A stretch of 64,000 nucleotides of DNA from assembly GCF_050409585.1 (NCBI RefSeq), contig NZ_JBNUPE010000011.1, positions 1 through 64,000 of the forward strand. The letters run 5' to 3'. The position numbers were made by a program, and so were the translations under genes. Position 1 is the first letter of the stretch. The number at the start of each line of letters is the position of its first letter. The notes under the pieces were generated by a model that did not search any database, was not told where the DNA came from, and saw nothing but the letters and a program-made list of their open reading frames with translations. Shown here in pieces: positions 53,218 through 62,030 of the stretch. The stretch comes from Facklamia sp050409585. Its GTDB lineage: Bacteria > Bacillota > Bacilli > Lactobacillales > Aerococcaceae.

Positions 53218-53880
53218 ATGTCAAATATTCTTACAGTCAAAGATCTTACTATTCAAAGTTCAAAGAAAACAATTATTTCTGACTTGTCTTTTAAGATTGA
53301 AAAAGGGGATTTTGTTTCTATCAATGGCCCTTCTGGATCAGGAAAATCAACCCTCTTAAAAGAAATTGTTTACTTAAATGCCCCTAACCTAAGCCGATCA
53401 GGGTCTATTTTTTTTGAAGAGAAAGAAATTGACCAGTATCCACCCATTGAACTGAGACAAAAAATTTCCTACTGCTTCCAAACAGCTCAATTGTTTGGTC
53501 GAGATGTATGGGATAATTTGTCCTTCCCTTATGAAATTCGCGATTTACCCGCTGATAAAGATCGTATTGTTCAATTATTGCAAGAAGTAGAACTTTCAAG
53601 CGATTATTTAAGCAAAGAAATTAATAGTTTATCTGGAGGAGAAAAACAACGGGTTGCTCTTATTCGAAATTTAATTTTTCCGCCGGAAATTTTATTATTA
53701 GATGAAATTACCTCTGCTCTTGATCAAAGAACCAGAGAAATACTATGGCGTTGGCTACTCAACTATATTGACAAAGAAGGAATTACTACTCTTTTAATTA
53801 GTCATTTAGACAAGGACCACCAGCTTGCTAATCGCGAAGTTTATATATCGAAAAATATCGATGAAAGCGAGGAAGAATAA
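53218..53880 (+). CDS. fetA: FetA-type ABC transporter ATPase (iron export)
   Basis: ATPase of about 220 residues with Walker A GPSGSGKSTL (about 37-46), signature LSGGEKQRVALIR (about 138-150) and Walker B LLLDEIT. Together with the permease encoded next it forms the two-gene FetAB (YbbLM) type exporter, linked in E. coli to iron export and peroxide tolerance. The long frame from 53,107 overlaps gatD, but AAAAAGGAG lies before the ATG at 53,218. The stop overlaps the fetB start (TAATG). Confidence 0.9.
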   Translation: MSNILTVKDLTIQSSKKTIISDLSFKIEKGDFVSINGPSGSGKSTLLKEIVYLNAPNLSRSGSIFFEEKEIDQYPPIELRQKISYCFQTAQLFGRDVWDNLSFPYEIRDLPADKDRIVQLLQEVELSSDYLSKEINSLSGGEKQRVALIRNLIFPPEILLLDEITSALDQRTREILWRWLLNYIDKEGITTLLISHLDKDHQLANREVYISKNIDESEEE

Positions 53881-54665
53881 TGACTCAGAATCTTCAAGTT
53901 AGTCCGCTTACTTTAGCCCTTTCTTTTTCCCTTGTTTTAATAACCTTTTATATTTCATATAAAGAACAACTGGACCTTTGGAAAGATTTATTGATTGCCA
54001 TAGTAAGAGTTATTTTACAATTATTAATTGTAGGCTATGTCTTAGAACAAGTCTTCTCTATCGATAACGCTTTGCTTACTGTAGCCATGGTTGCGGTTAT
54101 TATTTTCAATGCCGCTTGGAATGCTTCTAAGCACGGTAAAGGAATAAATAAAGCCTTCGCCATTTCTTTATCAGCAATCGGAATTGGATCACTCACTAGT
54201 TTAGCAATATTAGTCTTATCTGGTTCTCTAAAATTTACCCCTTCCCAAGTGGTTCCAATCACAGGGATGATTTCTGGGACGGCCATGACGGCTCTCGGTT
54301 TAACCTATAGAAATTTGAAACAGCTTTTTGAAGATCATAGACAGGCATTTCTAGAAATGCTAGCCTTAGGAGCAAGTCCACAGCAAGCTAGCACGCATAT
54401 TAAAAAACTGGCCGTTAAATCTGGTATTCAGCCAACCATCGATAGCGTGAAAACTACAGGAGTTGTCACCTTGCCGGGTATGATGTCGGGTTTAATTTTT
54501 GCCGGTGTCGATCCAACCAAGGCAATTATGTATCAAATGATGATCTCCTTTACTTTATTAGGTACCACTTCACTGGTCTCAGCAACTTCCGCTCATTTAG
54601 CTATTCGTACTTTTTTCAATGATCGCTATCAATTAACCTTCATGCCAGAAAATGATAAAAAATAA
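53880..54665 (+). CDS. fetB: FetB-type ABC transporter permease (UPF0014)
   Basis: Membrane protein of 261 residues with about seven helices. The family block PITGMISGTAMTALGLTYRNL (in two pieces, about 127-147) and LPGMMSGLIFAGVDP (about 199-213) identify the UPF0014/FetB permeases. It shares one base with the fetA stop codon, so the two subunits are translationally coupled. Export of iron is inferred from the E. coli pair. Confidence 0.92.
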   Translation: MTQNLQVSPLTLALSFSLVLITFYISYKEQLDLWKDLLIAIVRVILQLLIVGYVLEQVFSIDNALLTVAMVAVIIFNAAWNASKHGKGINKAFAISLSAIGIGSLTSLAILVLSGSLKFTPSQVVPITGMISGTAMTALGLTYRNLKQLFEDHRQAFLEMLALGASPQQASTHIKKLAVKSGIQPTIDSVKTTGVVTLPGMMSGLIFAGVDPTKAIMYQMMISFTLLGTTSLVSATSAHLAIRTFFNDRYQLTFMPENDKK

Positions 54666-54675
54666 AGTAAAATAA

Positions 54676-54703
54676 AATCCCCAAGAGGGGTTTCTTGGGG
54701 ATT
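54676..54703 (-). terminator. terminator between fetB and nagA
   Basis: Perfect stem AATCCCCAAG/CTTGGGGATT with an 8-base loop. It lies between convergent genes and can serve both; the U-rich flank is better on the minus (nagA) side. Confidence 0.8.
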
Positions 54704-54706
54704 ATT

Positions 54707-55861
54707 CTATACTCGATATCTTAATTGGCCATCTAAGTAGGTTGCTTGTAAGTCAGCATTTTGATTAAGAACAATAAAATCAGCTGCTATATCTTTTCTT
54801 ATTGAGCCACATTCAGCTTGAATTCCGACAGAACGCGCTGGATTTAGACTCGCCATCCGAATTGCTTGGTCGACTGTTGCTAGTTCCCATTTAATCATGT
54901 TTTGAACGCCTTGTATCAGTTCTAGAATAGAGCCCGCGAGGCTTCCTCCTTCAACTAATCGCGCTGTTCCTTCGCTTACCATTACATCAAACTCACCTAA
55001 ACGGGAGATGCCTTCTCCCATGCCACCGGCTCGCATACAATCAGTAATTAAAACTGTCTCTTCTAGTCCTCTAGCTTTAAGTGCAATTTCAATAGCAGCT
55101 GGGTGAACATGGTGGCCGTCGGCTATGATTTCAGCAAAAACATCTTTCAAGCTAAGTGCCGCGCCAACCATACCAGGATTGCGATGGTGCAAACCTGACA
55201 TACCATTGTATAAATGAATAAAAATATCAGCACCTGCCTCTACTGCAGCTTTTGCTTGATCATAACTAGCATCTGAATGGGCAAGAGCAGTATGGACTCC
55301 TTGGGCTTTGGCATATTCAATAAATGGAATGACTCCTTGACGTTCTGGTGCAATTGCAATTTTATTGACTAAACCCCCTGACAATTTTATCCATTCACTT
55401 AATGCATCAATCGAGGGATCACTCATGTATTTGGGATTTTGTGCCCCTTTATATTTTTCTGTAAAGAAAGGTCCTTCTAAAAAGATTCCTCGGACTTTAG
55501 CTCCCTGACAGGTTTGATAATTTGTTTTGATCATCGAACATACTGCATTTAAACGCTCAATCGAATCGGTTAAAGTTGTTGGCAAAAAGGAGGTCACTCC
55601 GCAAGTCAATAATTGGTCAGAAATATGGCGCAGACCTTCAGGATCATTATCCATAATATCGTAACCTTGATAGCCGTGGATATGTGTATCCACTAAACCA
55701 GGAGCAATTATCAGATTCTCATAATCTTTTATTCGCTCAACATTTGCTGGCAAATCACTCACAATTTCGCCAAACTTACCCTCATCTGTTACTTCAAGAA
55801 AGGCTTCCTCAACTACTGAACTATCTAATATAATTTGCTTTGCTTTATAGTATTTACTCAT
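54707..55861 (-). CDS. nagA: N-acetylglucosamine-6-phosphate deacetylase
   Basis: Amidohydrolase of 384 residues releasing acetate from GlcNAc-6-phosphate, in recycling of wall sugars and use of GlcNAc. The metal and substrate motifs are visible: APGLVDTHIHGYQGYD (about 52-67), FLEGPF (about 127-132), ALAHSDASYDQA (about 191-202), HLYNGMSGLHHRNPG (about 216-230) and ITDCMRAGG (about 273-281). The HGYQG loop replaces the usual HG(A/G)xG. Two TATAAT boxes lie upstream without a clear -35. nagB is not next to it. Confidence 0.96.
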   Translation of the reverse strand: MSKYYKAKQIILDSSVVEEAFLEVTDEGKFGEIVSDLPANVERIKDYENLIIAPGLVDTHIHGYQGYDIMDNDPEGLRHISDQLLTCGVTSFLPTTLTDSIERLNAVCSMIKTNYQTCQGAKVRGIFLEGPFFTEKYKGAQNPKYMSDPSIDALSEWIKLSGGLVNKIAIAPERQGVIPFIEYAKAQGVHTALAHSDASYDQAKAAVEAGADIFIHLYNGMSGLHHRNPGMVGAALSLKDVFAEIIADGHHVHPAAIEIALKARGLEETVLITDCMRAGGMGEGISRLGEFDVMVSEGTARLVEGGSLAGSILELIQGVQNMIKWELATVDQAIRMASLNPARSVGIQAECGSIRKDIAADFIVLNQNADLQATYLDGQLRYRV

Positions 55862-55969
55862 ACCATCACTCCTCTTACTACATATTATACTTGTTTTTGA
55901 AAATTATAGAATAATTTTGCTAATAACTATGCTGTGATGAGATAGATAAGTTTATATAGGAGTTTAAAA

Positions 55970-56671
55970 TTGATTAAAGCAATAGGTTTTGACTTAGATG
56001 ATACACTCTATGATCGAAGTGCCATTTATCAGCAGGTATATGAAGCCTTTCAATCAGACAACTCTTATAACATCCCCTTTGATTCTTTTAATCCTGTCTA
56101 CCAGCATTATTCGAAAAATCTTTACCAATCCTTTATTGCCGATAACTGTAGTAAACTTCATTATCAATTGCAGCGGACTATTGATGCTTTTAGCACTTTC
56201 GAGCATGAAATTCACTTAGATCCAGCTCATAGTTTTCTTGATCTATACAAGGATTGCAAAAAATATCTAACGCTTCGTCCAAATTTTCATGAATGCTTGC
56301 TCCACCTTAAAGAAAGTTCTGTAGAACTCTTTATACTGACTAAAGGAGCCAATGCTGGTCAAAGGAGTAAAATTGAAGTGCTCGGCTTAAGGCAATACTT
56401 TGATGAGGATCAAAATTTCATATCGGAAAACTTGGCTTATTCGAAAGCTGATGTTGAAATTTTCAATAAAATTACTAACTCACTTGCTTGCGCAAAAGAT
56501 GAAATTATTTATAGTAGAGTTGATTAGACCAATGACATCGAAGGATCTTTAAATAGTGGTTGGCAAGCTATTTACTTTAATGTCCATAACAAACCTGGTA
56601 GGAATGATCATCCCTATCTTAAAGCAATCCAATTTGAACAGGACCTTTGTAATTTACTATCCAATCTTTAA
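55970..56671 (+). pseudogene. HAD-superfamily hydrolase interrupted by an in-frame TAG
   Basis: YjjG-like HAD hydrolase. The nucleophile motif GFDLDDTLYD (residues 5-14), motif II ILTKGAN and the Lys region SKADVEIFNK are intact, then TAG at 56,525-56,527 stops translation after 185 codons. The same frame continues for 47 codons to TAA at 56,671 with clear homology-like sequence TNDIEGSLNSGWQAIYFN, the part after motif IV. The five codons that should give the V-G-D-S-L type loop read S-R-V-D-stop with no length change, so catalytic motif IV is destroyed. The TTG start has TAGGAG 7 bases upstream. A sequencing error is possible. Confidence 0.8.
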
Positions 56672-56706
56672 AAAAAATCCGAGCAAATTGCTCGGACTTT
56701 TTTTAC
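56672..56706 (+). terminator. bidirectional terminator
   Basis: TCCGAGCAA/TTGCTCGGA stem with A and U tracts on both sides, between the broken HAD gene and the acidic secreted protein gene, which converge. Confidence 0.85.
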
Positions 56707-56722
56707 GTCTATTCATATAAAA

Positions 56723-57835
56723 TTATTGTTCAGAAGTTGTTTCTTCATTTTCTTCTGTTGTATCTGAATCTTCATTTCCTTCAGATTCCTCTGTAGTTGT
56801 TTCTTCATGTCCTTCAGATTCCTCTGTAGTTGTTTCTTCGTTAGAAGGAGCATCTTGACCACCATTGTTTGACTCTTGGGGACTAGTTACTGCATTCCCT
56901 TCACTATCTACCGCTTCTTCAACTTCACTGCCTTCAACTTTTAGAACTTCTAAAGTTGTAGCATCTAAAGTAATGGTCATCATTTTTCCTTCGGTTGGTT
57001 CTTCAGTGTTTTCATAAACAAATACGGCCACTTCAGTGACATCTGTTTCTTCATTAACTGAATAAACAAATTCTAATGCTTCACCCATGCCAGCTTCTTC
57101 TTCAGCGGCTTCTTTAATTTCGTCAAAACCAGCAAGATCTTCAAAATCAATAGTAGCTAAAGGCTCATCAGACATTTCCTCTTCAGTATCAGATTCGCTT
57201 TCTTCATTGTCTGACATCATATCATCCATTGCATCTTCTGCATCTGACATCATATCATCCATTGCATCTTCTGCATCTGACATCATGTCATCCATAGTAT
57301 CTTCAGCTTCAGACATCCTATCTTCAACTTCGTTTTCGTCTTCAGGGATTTCTTCTTTCGTACGAGCATCATAAGAAACAGTTACATCTTCCATTGCTTC
57401 TTCATCTGTACCTTCAATCGTAATTTTAAATGGATCTACCTCATCCATTTCGTCTTCAGTCATTTCTTCATCTGACATTTCATCTTGGGTCATTTCTTCT
57501 TCAGATTCGTCATCAGCCATTCCCATTTCTGACTCGACTTTGACAGATAGATCATCTTCTTCATCTTCTTCTAAAGGTTGGATGATAATACGATTAATTC
57601 CAACTTCTGGATAATCTTCTTGATACTTTTTAACGATTTCTTCCAAAGCTTTCTGCATTGGACTTACTTCTTCTTCATCTTCTTCAACTGTTGTTTCTTC
57701 CATAGAATCTTCAATCATTGAGTCCACAGTTGTTTCACTATCTTCTTGAGCAAAGATAGATACAGTTGGAGCTATAGCTCCTAAGGTGATAGCGCTCATT
57801 GAAATTAAAACTAATTTTTTAAAAGATTTTTTCAT
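56723..57835 (-). CDS. secreted hyperacidic repeat protein of unknown function
   Basis: Protein of about 370 residues. A signal peptide (KKSFKKLVLISMSAITLG, cleavage likely after SIFA, about residue 29) is followed by an extremely Asp/Glu/Met/Ser/Thr-rich chain. Two short segments look folded and PepSY-like: about 55-150 (IVKKYQEDYPEVGINRIII) and about 235-305 (EALEFVYSVNE, ITLDATTLEVLKVEG). Between and after them lie tandem 11-residue repeats (DAMDDMMSDAE) and (EETTTEESEGH). No LPXTG motif and no lipobox Cys are seen, so it is probably released or ionically held. The ATG at 57,835 has AAAGGAG upstream. Metal or cation binding is only a guess. Confidence 0.85.
   Translation of the reverse strand: MKKSFKKLVLISMSAITLGAIAPTVSIFAQEDSETTVDSMIEDSMEETTVEEDEEEVSPMQKALEEIVKKYQEDYPEVGINRIIIQPLEEDEEDDLSVKVESEMGMADDESEEEMTQDEMSDEEMTEDEMDEVDPFKITIEGTDEEAMEDVTVSYDARTKEEIPEDENEVEDRMSEAEDTMDDMMSDAEDAMDDMMSDAEDAMDDMMSDNEESESDTEEEMSDEPLATIDFEDLAGFDEIKEAAEEEAGMGEALEFVYSVNEETDVTEVAVFVYENTEEPTEGKMMTITLDATTLEVLKVEGSEVEEAVDSEGNAVTSPQESNNGGQDAPSNEETTTEESEGHEETTTEESEGNEDSDTTEENEETTSEQ
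56778..56843 (-). repeat. two 33-base tandem repeats in the acidic protein gene
   Basis: Two nearly identical 33-base copies start at 56,778 and 56,811 and encode the 11-residue unit with EETTTEESEG near the C-terminus of the secreted acidic protein. Confidence 0.8.
57211..57309 (-). repeat. three 33-base tandem repeats in the acidic protein gene
   Basis: Copies start at 57,211, 57,244 and 57,277 with strict 33-base period, and a decayed fourth begins near 57,310. Each encodes an 11-residue unit close to DAEDAMDDMMS. The first two copies are almost identical at the DNA level, pointing to recent duplication. Confidence 0.85.
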
Positions 57836-58064
57836 TATAAAATCGCTCCTTTGTTCTTCTAGTATGTCTTCATCATACATCCTATATTCTATTTATGCTA
57901 GTAATTTGCTTAGAAATAATGATGATTTTTTTAAGAATATTATTCCCATCCCTATTGTAGATGCTTTTATATCAGTGTTTGTCGGAGTTTACTTTTTAAT
58001 CCACAAACGAACACTCTTCTAATTTTGTTCACAATTTATTCATAATTATTATTTATGAATGAAA

Positions 58065-58094
58065 AATAGCGTTGGTAAACAAGCCAACGCTATT
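58065..58094 (-). terminator. terminator after tdh
   Basis: Stem AATAGCGTTGG/CCAACGCTATT with an 8-base loop and a following U-tract on the minus strand. It closes the kbl-tdh operon. The rest of the gap to the acidic protein gene (57,836-58,064) shows no gene. Confidence 0.88.
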
Positions 58095-58104
58095 AAGTCA
58101 AAAA

Positions 58105-59052
58105 TTATTGTTTAGCTTTTAATTTCTCAAGCATATCCACTGTCATCTTATCTAAATCATACTCTGCTTTAAAGTTCCATTCTTCTTTAGCAGCTGAAAT
58201 ATCCATTTCATCTGGCCAAGATTTCGCAATGCGCTCTAAAGTTGGATTCACATCGTAAGTCATTTCGAAGTCTGGCATGACTTTACGGATTGATGCCGCA
58301 ATTTCTTCAGGCTCGAATGACATACCTGAAATATTGAAAGCATTGCGATGAACCAACTTATCAGCATCAGCTTCCATTAAATCAATGATTGCTTGAATAG
58401 CATCTGGCATGTACATCATGTCCATTTTTACACCTTGAGGAATATTGCAGACATATTTACCATACTTAATCGCATCATAATAGATTTGCACTGCGTAGTC
58501 AGTTGTTCCACCTCCTGGAGGTGTTACGTAAGATATTAAACCAGGGAAACGCACGCCACGAGTATCCACACCAAAGCGAGTATAGTAATAATCACACAGT
58601 AACTCACCTGCTACCTTAGTAATTCCATACATTGTTGTTGGGCGTTGAATAGTATCTTGAGGTGTACCAACTTTTGGTGTGTCTGGACCAAACGCACCAA
58701 TAGATGAAGGTGTAAAAAATTGAAGCTCTAATGAACGAGCAACTTCTAATCCATTTACTAAACCTTGCATGTTAATATCCCATGCTAATAAATGCTTTTC
58801 TTCTGCAACAGCTGATAATAAAGCAGCCATATGAATTAATGTGTCTACTTCGTGATTTTTAGCAATAGCCATAAATGCGTCCATATCCATTACATCTAAA
58901 ATAGCAAAGTTAGGATGATTACAGACTTCATTTCCCTCTACTACACGGATATCTGTAGGTACGACATTTTCTTCACCATACATATCATTTAACTTAACAA
59001 CTAATTCCGAACCGATTTGGCCTAATGCACCAGTAATTAAGATTTTTTTCAT
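58105..59052 (-). CDS. tdh: L-threonine 3-dehydrogenase, SDR/epimerase type
   Basis: NAD-dependent short-chain enzyme of 315 residues. The Rossmann loop ITGALGQIGSELV (about 5-17) and the catalytic YGITKVAGE (about 140-148) are present, as are VRFPGLIS and the AFNISGMSF region near 230. This is the epimerase-like threonine dehydrogenase rather than the zinc alcohol-dehydrogenase form. It oxidises threonine to 2-amino-3-ketobutyrate. The reading is strongly supported by kbl, which ends 9 bases upstream and encodes the next enzyme. Confidence 0.93.
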   Translation of the reverse strand: MKKILITGALGQIGSELVVKLNDMYGEENVVPTDIRVVEGNEVCNHPNFAILDVMDMDAFMAIAKNHEVDTLIHMAALLSAVAEEKHLLAWDINMQGLVNGLEVARSLELQFFTPSSIGAFGPDTPKVGTPQDTIQRPTTMYGITKVAGELLCDYYYTRFGVDTRGVRFPGLISYVTPPGGGTTDYAVQIYYDAIKYGKYVCNIPQGVKMDMMYMPDAIQAIIDLMEADADKLVHRNAFNISGMSFEPEEIAASIRKVMPDFEMTYDVNPTLERIAKSWPDEMDISAAKEEWNFKAEYDLDKMTVDMLEKLKAKQ

Positions 59053-59061
59053 GATTCCCTC

Positions 59062-60249
59062 CTAGATTACGCCTAATTCTTTACCAACTTTTTCGTAGAT
59101 GGTAATTGCTTGGTCTAACATCTCTTTAGTATGTGCAGCTGTTGGCATATTTCTCACACGACCAGTTCCGAGTGGTACTGTAGGAAAGACAATTGATTTA
59201 GCATAGACTCCTTCTTCTCTTAACCGTTTAGAGAAGGCTTGAGCTAATTTTTCTTCACCTAAAATAACTGGTGTAATTGGTGTTTCCGAGTTGCCAATAT
59301 CAAAGCCTAATGCTTTTAATTCAGCTTTAAGATAGTTACCATTCTCCCATAGGCGATCGTGTAATTCTGATGATTCCATTAAGATATTAATCGATTCAGT
59401 AGCAGCTGCAGCATCCCCCGGTGTTAATGAAGTTGAGAATAGGAATGGACGTCCAGCTACTTTTAACCAGTCGATTAATTCTTGTGAACCCGCAACATAA
59501 CCACCTACTACACCAAGAGCTTTTGAAAGGGTTCCAATTTGTAAGTCAATCTTATCCGATAGACCGAAATGCTTAACTGTACCCGCACCTTTACCCATTA
59601 CTCCTGATCCGTGCGCATCATCAACATAAGTAATTAAGTTGAATTCTTCTGCAATTTCAACAATTTCTGGAATATTAGCTACGTCGCCATCCATTGAGAA
59701 AACACCGTCTGTAATGTACATTACTTTTTTGTATAAGCCTGATTCTGTTGCCTCTTTAGCTTTTGCACGTAAATCATCCATGTCTTGATGTTTCACTGGA
59801 ATGATTTTAGCACGTGATAAACGACAGCCGTCAATGATTGAAGCGTGGTTTAATGCATCTGAAAGAATAGCGTCTTCTTTGTTCATGATGGCAGAAATAG
59901 CAGCCATATTACAATTGAAGCCTGATTGAAAAGCTATTGCAGCTTCTGTTTTCTTAAATTCTGCAATTTTCTTTTCTAGAATATTGTGGACATCCATCGT
60001 ACCATTAATCGTACGAACCGCACCTGCTCCCACTCCATACTTATCAATAGTTTTTTTAGCTACCTCTTTTAAACGTTCGGAAGTTGCTAAACCAAGATAG
60101 TTGTTTGATGATAAATTAATGAGCTCTTGTCCGTTAATTTCAATGATTGGGCCGTTTGCAGAAGATAAGGCTTCGATTTCATTATAGAGATTCTTTTCTT
60201 TCTTTTCTGCAATTGCTGCTGATAAAAATTCATGTAAGCTTTGTACCAC
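59062..60249 (-). CDS. kbl: glycine C-acetyltransferase (2-amino-3-ketobutyrate CoA ligase)
   Basis: PLP-dependent alpha-oxoamine synthase of 395 residues. It contains LSSNNYLGLA (about 46-55), the aldimine-supporting FQSGFNCNMAAI, DDAHGSGVMGKGAGT (about 205-219) and the PLP-lysine loop GTLSKALGVVGGYVAGS (about 237-253). It splits 2-amino-3-ketobutyrate into glycine and acetyl-CoA. The GTG start has AAGGGGG 8 bases upstream. It forms a two-gene threonine-degrading operon with tdh. Confidence 0.95.
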   Translation of the reverse strand: MVQSLHEFLSAAIAEKKEKNLYNEIEALSSANGPIIEINGQELINLSSNNYLGLATSERLKEVAKKTIDKYGVGAGAVRTINGTMDVHNILEKKIAEFKKTEAAIAFQSGFNCNMAAISAIMNKEDAILSDALNHASIIDGCRLSRAKIIPVKHQDMDDLRAKAKEATESGLYKKVMYITDGVFSMDGDVANIPEIVEIAEEFNLITYVDDAHGSGVMGKGAGTVKHFGLSDKIDLQIGTLSKALGVVGGYVAGSQELIDWLKVAGRPFLFSTSLTPGDAAAATESINILMESSELHDRLWENGNYLKAELKALGFDIGNSETPITPVILGEEKLAQAFSKRLREEGVYAKSIVFPTVPLGTGRVRNMPTAAHTKEMLDQAITIYEKVGKELGVI

Positions 60250-60278
60250 TTATAGTTCCCCCTTAATACTTTTACTAT

Positions 60279-60307
60279 ATTATAAAACGCTTCCAGGTTT
60301 AAAGCAA
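60279..60307 (-). promoter_or_regulatory. kbl-tdh promoter with cre-like element
   Basis: -35 TTGCTT (60,302-60,307), 17-base spacer, -10 TATAAT (60,279-60,284). TGGAAGCGTTTTAT (60,282-60,295) has the AANCGNT core of a CcpA cre site and overlaps the -10, though its ends deviate. Catabolite repression of threonine breakdown is therefore plausible. Confidence 0.65.
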
Positions 60308-60376
60308 ATACAATCGTAATTATGATTAAATCCTTATTGATTTCTCATTATTTTCTTATTCTAAAGCTAAATTAAA

Positions 60377-61888
60377 CTAGTTCCGCTTGTTACTAAAATG
60401 TCGCGTCGACTGAACAGCCCTTCTCCAACCTTCATATAAATCTTCACTGCGATTTATTGACATTTTCGGTTTAAAAGTTATAGCGGGTTTAACTAAGCTT
60501 TGGATTTCTTCAATAGACTGCCAATAGTCTACTGCTAAGCCTGCTAGAAAAGCAGCCCCCAATGCCGTGGACTCAAGATTGGATAAGCGTGTTACTGCCG
60601 TATTTAAAATATCTGCTTGAAACTGCATCAAGTAATTATTTTTACAAGCGCCTCCATCGACTTTTAATTCTGGAATGACGACCCCCATTTCATCCTTTAT
60701 TACATCAATGATGTCGCGCACTTGATAAGCTAAAGATTGCAAGGTCGCTTTAACGAAGTCAGCTTTATCAGTGCCACGAGTTAAGCCAAACACAGCTCCT
60801 CTAGCCTGAGAATCCCAATAAGGAGCTCCTAATCCCGTGAAAGCTGGCACCACATATACTTCATCTTCGTTTTTTGAATGTTGGGCGAGTTCCTCAGATT
60901 CAGAAGATTCTTCAATCATCCTTAATCCATCTCGTAACCATTGAATAGCTGAACCCGCTACGAATATAGAGCCCTCAATACAGTATACTGGAGATTGGTT
61001 AGGAAATTTATAAGCGATAGAAGTAGATAGCGCATGCTTAGACAGCTTTAGCTCATTCCCAATATTCATCAATATAAAGGCACCTGTTCCATAAGTTGAT
61101 TTAACTTGCCCTTTATCAAAGGCGAGTTGACCAATCAATGCTGCTTGTTGATCTCCAGCCATACCAGCTAATGGTATTTCGTGACCGTAAAAATGATAGG
61201 TGGCTGTTTTTCCGTATATTTCAGAATTTGATACCACTTGGGGTAATAGTTGAGCAGGTATATTGAATATGTCTAAAAGCTCTCGATCCCATTCCAGAGT
61301 TTCAATATTAAATAAAAGGGTACGCGAAGCATTAGAATAGTCCGTAATATGGTGTCTGCCACCTGACAATTTCCACATCAACCAAGAATCTATTGTGCCA
61401 AAGGCTAAGTCGCCAGCTTCTGCTCTTATTTGAGAAGTTGGAAGATGGTCTAAAATCCAACGAATTTTACTCGCTGAAAAATAAGGGTCAAGCGGTAAGC
61501 CTGTCTTTTTCTTAATAATATCTTCATAGCCACTCTTTTTAAGCGCTTGGCATATTTCGCTTGATTGCCGCGATTGCCAGACAATCGCGTGATAGATAGG
61601 CTCTCCGCTTTCACGGTCCCAAATGACTGTCGTCTCTCTTTGATTAGTGACTCCAATTGCTACTATCTGCTTAGGTTGAATATTACCATTAATCAAAGCT
61701 TGAGAAATGACGGACTGAACGGATTGCCAAATCTCATTAGCATCTTGTTCTACCCAACCAGATTGAGGAAAAAATTGTTGAAATTCTTTTTGAGCACTGG
61801 CTATAAATTCACCTTGATGGTTCACTATGACTGCTCTAGTAGATGTCGTTCCTTGATCGATTGCCATTATATATCGGTCGTTTAACAA
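60377..61888 (-). CDS. glpK: glycerol kinase
   Basis: FGGY-family kinase of 503 residues, full length. The ATP-binding AIDQGTTSTRAV (about 9-20), AGMAGDQQAALIGQ (about 239-252), STYGTGAF and the LKVDGGACKNNYLMQ block near 405 are present. The regulatory His phosphorylated by HPr in Firmicutes is conserved as H232 in TYHFYG. The TTG at 61,888 has GAGGGG 7 bases upstream and gives the usual N-terminus. No glpO or glpF is adjacent. It is divergent from the pseudouridine genes. Confidence 0.97.
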   Translation of the reverse strand: MLNDRYIMAIDQGTTSTRAVIVNHQGEFIASAQKEFQQFFPQSGWVEQDANEIWQSVQSVISQALINGNIQPKQIVAIGVTNQRETTVIWDRESGEPIYHAIVWQSRQSSEICQALKKSGYEDIIKKKTGLPLDPYFSASKIRWILDHLPTSQIRAEAGDLAFGTIDSWLMWKLSGGRHHITDYSNASRTLLFNIETLEWDRELLDIFNIPAQLLPQVVSNSEIYGKTATYHFYGHEIPLAGMAGDQQAALIGQLAFDKGQVKSTYGTGAFILMNIGNELKLSKHALSTSIAYKFPNQSPVYCIEGSIFVAGSAIQWLRDGLRMIEESSESEELAQHSKNEDEVYVVPAFTGLGAPYWDSQARGAVFGLTRGTDKADFVKATLQSLAYQVRDIIDVIKDEMGVVIPELKVDGGACKNNYLMQFQADILNTAVTRLSNLESTALGAAFLAGLAVDYWQSIEEIQSLVKPAITFKPKMSINRSEDLYEGWRRAVQSTRHFSNKRN

Positions 61889-61928
61889 AATAAAGCCCCT
61901 CTCTTTAATCGCTTAATTGAGTGATTGT

Positions 61929-61957
61929 ATTATAGTTCTTGTCAATATACTTCTCAA
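61929..61957 (-). promoter_or_regulatory. glpK promoter
   Basis: -35 TTGAGA (61,952-61,957), 17-base spacer, -10 TATAAT (61,929-61,934) on the minus strand, about 40 bases before the TTG start. Confidence 0.7.
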
Positions 61958-61965
61958 GTTTCGTT

Positions 61966-62009
61966 TAATTAAGACTTGTATTCTATTAATTTAAAGGTAT
62001 AATTAAGAC
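61966..62009. promoter_or_regulatory. paired direct repeats at the pseudouridine operon promoter
   Basis: TAATTAAGAC occurs at 61,966-61,975 and again at 62,000-62,009, 34 bases apart, about three helical turns. The copies flank or overlap the -35 and -10 of the plus-strand promoter. They could be operators for the HTH domain of the kinase encoded next; this is inference. Confidence 0.45.
61976..62003 (+). promoter_or_regulatory. promoter of the HTH-kinase/psuG operon
   Basis: -35 TTGTAT, 16-base spacer, consensus -10 TATAAT at 61,998-62,003 on the plus strand. Transcription would begin near 62,010. Confidence 0.65.
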
Positions 62010-62030
62010 AAGAATCTTAAATAAGGACAA

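Noticed and set aside
56525..56527. TAG as a recoded (pyrrolysine-like) codon in the HAD gene
   Set aside because: The surrounding motif IV residues are also lost and nothing in the window suggests recoding; a nonsense mutation is simpler.
57211..57309. Regular 33-base repeats resembling a small CRISPR array
   Set aside because: The copies are directly adjacent without spacers and keep the reading frame of the acidic protein gene, so they are coding tandem repeats.
57786..58022. Plus-strand open frame of 78 codons beside the acidic protein gene
   Set aside because: It overlaps the signal peptide region of the real gene in antisense, has no ribosome binding site and no recognisable product.
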